Assembly: GCA_024405235.1 (NCBI GenBank)
Contig: JAKSPA010000062.1
Span: 1 to 8,688 of the forward strand
Origin: Lentisphaeria bacterium
GTDB lineage: Bacteria > Verrucomicrobiota > Lentisphaeria > Oligosphaerales > Oligosphaeraceae
Length of the DNA: 8,688 nucleotides
Reading direction: 5' to 3'
Shown: positions 5,870-8,688 of the stretch, one piece after another
Numbering within the stretch: position 1 is the first letter of the stretch
Layout of the letters: every line of letters starts with the position of its first letter
Notes under the pieces: generated by a model
What the model was told of the DNA's origin: nothing
What the model saw: only the letters and a program-made list of their open reading frames with translations
Databases searched by the model: none
Position numbers and translations under genes: made by a program

Positions 5870-8688
5870 ATGTTCAAGAAAATCCTTTTCATTCTGACCA
5901 CCAACGTGATGTTGCTCTTGGCCGGCACAAATCTCTGGACTGATCCCACCTTTGACGTGTCAGGCAACTGCGCTGACGCGCATTCAGGCGACAAATCCCT
6001 GCAATTCACCATGCAGGAGCCGCTGTATTACCAGACATGCCTTTCCACTGATATTCCAGTGGAACCATACGCAGTCTATCAAGCGACAGCATACGTCAAA
6101 GGACACGCCGAGAATGGCGGTGGAAGCGTTCTTGTCACATACGGCTGGAATTCCTTCGGATGGTATTTCGCGACTTCCAATCCTGTTAGCAAATACAACG
6201 TTAAAAAGAAAGTCAACAATACATTCTTTGTTCCCGACAGCATCGTCAAATCCACGCCAAACGTCCTCCACAACGCCAAAGATGCCGACATCAAGATCGA
6301 CGATGTTGAAATCACCATGATCAAAACTGGAGAAGAGCACATCGCTGAACTGAAGGCAAAGGACAATCTCAACGACGAAGAGCAGTTGCTTTTGGCGCGA
6401 TACTATTTCGCGCAGGGCGACTTCAACGCCGCCGACGCTCTTCGCACAAACGGAAGCCATCTCGCAAAAGTCGAAATCGCATGTCTCTTTGCCAAAAGAC
6501 TAGACGACCATTCGGCGCGACGGCCATATCTTGTCGACATGCTTGCATTCAACGGCATGCATTTCTATGGGTGCGACGGCTGCATACGTGAATTTTTCCG
6601 TAGCATGCCGCTGGACGAACAGTGCGCCATTGTCTGCGACGCCATCCGAAAGAATCCATCGTCGCCCCATCCGCCAAAGGGCTTCAATTGCCTTCAAGTT
6701 CAGGAGGGCAGCGAAAAAAACAATCTGCAAGAGCAGAAAAAAACAATTGACGCTCTGCTCAAGGGCCTGAAGTCCATTCCAGAGGAAATTGGAAACCTGC
6801 CTGAGACGCGAAAGGTTCTGGATGTTCTGATTAGTCAATATACCACAAAGCAGGAAGAACTTGACAACAAAATCAGGACTCTCGGAAATGCCACTCTGGT
6901 GGTGGATGGCCATGAGATTCTCCCTGAATCCTACGTGATAATGCTTCCGGAACGGCCGACGGCTTCAGAGAAGCAGGCAGCGGAAGAATTCAACCGCCAT
7001 TACGAACTCATGACGGGCAAGACGCTGGAGATCATCTCCGAAGGCAGCGCGGAGAGCCGTCTGCCCATCATCATCGGCAGAGCGGAGAAGGCTTTGACCA
7101 AACATCAAATTACCGTCAACTTTGGCAGACTTGGCGCGGATGGCATACATCTGGAAACGCACGACGGTGCGCTCGCGCTTTCGGGCAACCAGCGCGGCGT
7201 TCTCTATGCAGTCTACTCCTTCCTTGAGGAGTTGGCGGGCGTTCGGTGGTTCGCTGCGGATTGCATGACGGTTCCCAAGAGCGGTGTCATTGACATTCCC
7301 GCGATGAACAGGACCTACATCCCGCCGCTGGAGTTCCGCGACCAGGACTACTGGAAGGCCACGAATCTTCCATTCGCCGCACGCAACAGGCTCAACGGCC
7401 TTCACATCGACAGCCATCCCCAGTGGGGCGGCGCAATACACTATCGCGGCTTCGTCCACACCTTCAATTCCATTGTACCGCCAGAAGTCTATGGAAAGGA
7501 GCATCCGGAATACTTTTCGGAAGTCAACGGGCAGCGCGTAACCACAAAATCGCACCTATGCCTGACCAATCCAGATGTGCTGAAAATAGCCGTCGCACAA
7601 GTCCGCAGATGGATTCAGGAGGCCGCTCCACAAAAAGTCATCGTCTCCGTCTCGCAGAATGACTGGCACAACTTCTGCACTTGCCCGAAATGCGCGGCGT
7701 TGACGGAATACGAAGGGTCCCTATCAGGACCGCTGATCCATTTCGTCAACGCAATCGCTGCGGAGATCTGCAAGGAGTATCCGGATCAGATTATCGACAC
7801 GCTGGCCTATCAGGTGACGCGAAAGCCGCCTAGACACGTGAGGCCGCATCCGAATGTCGCCGTCCGTCTCTGCACCGTCGAATGTTGCTTCAGCCATCCG
7901 CTGGAGAGCTGCCCATTCAATCGAAAATTCGTGGAGGACATCGTTGGATGGTCGAGAATCTGCAGACGACTGTACATCTGGGACTACGCGATCGACTTCT
8001 CGCACAGCGTCATGCCGTATCCGAACTTCGGAGTCATCCAACCGAACATAGATTTCTTCGTAAGACACGGAGTCACAGGCGTCTATGAAGAAGCGAACTA
8101 CTTCTCCCCCGGCGGTGAATTCGCCGAACTTCGTGCCTATCTGATCAGCAAGGCTCTGTGGAATCCGCGTACGAACACCGCCAAGAACATACAGGAGTTT
8201 CTGGACGCCTACTATGGTCCTGCGGCACCTTTCCTAAACACGTACATCAATAAGCTCCACAGACTTGTCTGCGGTAATCCAAACATGCACATTCGCATTG
8301 AGACGCCGCCTTCGTACCATCTTAACGAACCAAAATTCCTCAAAGAGTCAATCAAGCTCTTCATGGAGGCAAGAGAAGCAGTCAAGAACGACGAGACATT
8401 GCTGCATCGCGTCAATGTGGCCATGCTTCCCGTCATCTATACTCAATTCTCGCTTGCCAGCAATTTATACAGACGCCACGAAAAATCGCTGGACCTGGAC
8501 AACGCATCTGACGAAACGGAACTTCGTACGATTTTCGAAGAAACGGTCAAAAAGGAGAGCATCATAAAACTTGGCGAAGGCAAGATACTGCCGCCGCTGG
8601 AATGGCTGAAAGAGATGCGTCCAGAGCATTCGAAAATCGACATCGTGACGCTTGAGAACGAATTTCTCAGGCTTGAAGTGCTGCCGCA
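5870..8688 (+). CDS. Secreted DUF4838 glycosidase-like protein, 3' end outside window
   Basis: The frame is open from ATG 5870 to the right edge (939 codons). GGGAGG (5857-5862) sits 7 nt before the start. Residues 1-20 are a signal peptide (Lys3-Lys4, long hydrophobic core). Residues about 22-150 resemble a CBM4/9-like sandwich (HSGDKSLQF, YQATAYVKG, IKIDDVEI). Residues about 151-340 are helical with a probable coiled coil at about 274-341. Residues about 350-477 match the alpha-glucuronidase N-terminal-like domain (PERPTASEKQAAEEF, LSGNQRGVLYAVYSFLEE, GVRWFA). Residues about 484-800 are the DUF4838 core, with NDWHNFCTCPKC at 597-608 and YEEANYFSPGGEF. The last residues, TLENEFLRLEVLP (927-939), look like the start of a DUF5107/mutarotase-like sandwich. 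The role is probably extracellular or periplasmic hydrolysis of an acidic or complex glycan; substrate unknown. It follows the regulator by 31 nt, probably in one operon. Confidence 0.9.
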   Translation, partial: MFKKILFILTTNVMLLLAGTNLWTDPTFDVSGNCADAHSGDKSLQFTMQEPLYYQTCLSTDIPVEPYAVYQATAYVKGHAENGGGSVLVTYGWNSFGWYFATSNPVSKYNVKKKVNNTFFVPDSIVKSTPNVLHNAKDADIKIDDVEITMIKTGEEHIAELKAKDNLNDEEQLLLARYYFAQGDFNAADALRTNGSHLAKVEIACLFAKRLDDHSARRPYLVDMLAFNGMHFYGCDGCIREFFRSMPLDEQCAIVCDAIRKNPSSPHPPKGFNCLQVQEGSEKNNLQEQKKTIDALLKGLKSIPEEIGNLPETRKVLDVLISQYTTKQEELDNKIRTLGNATLVVDGHEILPESYVIMLPERPTASEKQAAEEFNRHYELMTGKTLEIISEGSAESRLPIIIGRAEKALTKHQITVNFGRLGADGIHLETHDGALALSGNQRGVLYAVYSFLEELAGVRWFAADCMTVPKSGVIDIPAMNRTYIPPLEFRDQDYWKATNLPFAARNRLNGLHIDSHPQWGGAIHYRGFVHTFNSIVPPEVYGKEHPEYFSEVNGQRVTTKSHLCLTNPDVLKIAVAQVRRWIQEAAPQKVIVSVSQNDWHNFCTCPKCAALTEYEGSLSGPLIHFVNAIAAEICKEYPDQIIDTLAYQVTRKPPRHVRPHPNVAVRLCTVECCFSHPLESCPFNRKFVEDIVGWSRICRRLYIWDYAIDFSHSVMPYPNFGVIQPNIDFFVRHGVTGVYEEANYFSPGGEFAELRAYLISKALWNPRTNTAKNIQEFLDAYYGPAAPFLNTYINKLHRLVCGNPNMHIRIETPPSYHLNEPKFLKESIKLFMEAREAVKNDETLLHRVNVAMLPVIYTQFSLASNLYRRHEKSLDLDNASDETELRTIFEETVKKESIIKLGEGKILPPLEWLKEMRPEHSKIDIVTLENEFLRLEVLP

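Noticed and set aside
5984..6460. Minus-strand frame of 158 codons opposite the start of the DUF4838 gene
   Set aside because: The + strand frame here is continuous with a signal peptide and known domains; the antisense frame is a shadow. The same holds for 6965-7555 and 7724-8068.

Overview
The window looks like an accessory carbohydrate-utilisation region from a PVC-group bacterium, most likely Lentisphaerota (Victivallis-like). This rests on family content and no marker gene is present. The families are two prepilin-type proteins with the C-terminal H-X9-DG signature, a DUF4434-type TIM-barrel protein, a GntR/LacI hybrid regulator and a large exported DUF4838 protein. Every convincing gene is on the + strand; the long minus-strand frames are shadows.

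Layout. (1) 2-562: 3' part of an H-X9-DG prepilin-like gene, closed by a hairpin terminator. (2) 722-2122: secreted protein with beta-propeller glycosidase-like motifs. (3) 2311-3279: DUF4434-type gene cut by one in-frame TAG at codon 214. Both halves are otherwise intact, and the TAG sits where the family normally has a Gln (QDG motif), so this is a recent pseudogene, an error, or a suppressed stop. (4) 3280-3795: about 516 bp without a gene but rich in structure: a terminator-like hairpin, a long 30-nt-arm imperfect inverted repeat, and two compact dyads in the leader of the next gene. (5) 3796-4518: complete prepilin-like gene with a very strong terminator. (6) 4519-4788: regulatory intergenic with a TATAAT box and a 13-bp direct repeat whose second copy ends in the regulator's start codon. 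(7) 4789-5838: GntR-type winged helix fused to a LacI-type sugar-sensor domain. (8) 5870 to the window end: secreted DUF4838 protein, open at the 3' edge, where a further mutarotase/DUF5107-like domain seems to begin.

Working model (inference). The regulator senses a sugar and controls itself and the DUF4838 gene 31 nt downstream. The exported propeller and DUF4838 proteins act on a complex glycan outside the cytoplasm. The two separately terminated prepilin-like genes may supply surface or envelope components matched to the locus. No mobile-element gene, CRISPR array, tRNA or rRNA was seen. The features most worth a second look are the TAG in the DUF4434 gene, the competing hairpins after it, and the repeats around the regulator promoter.
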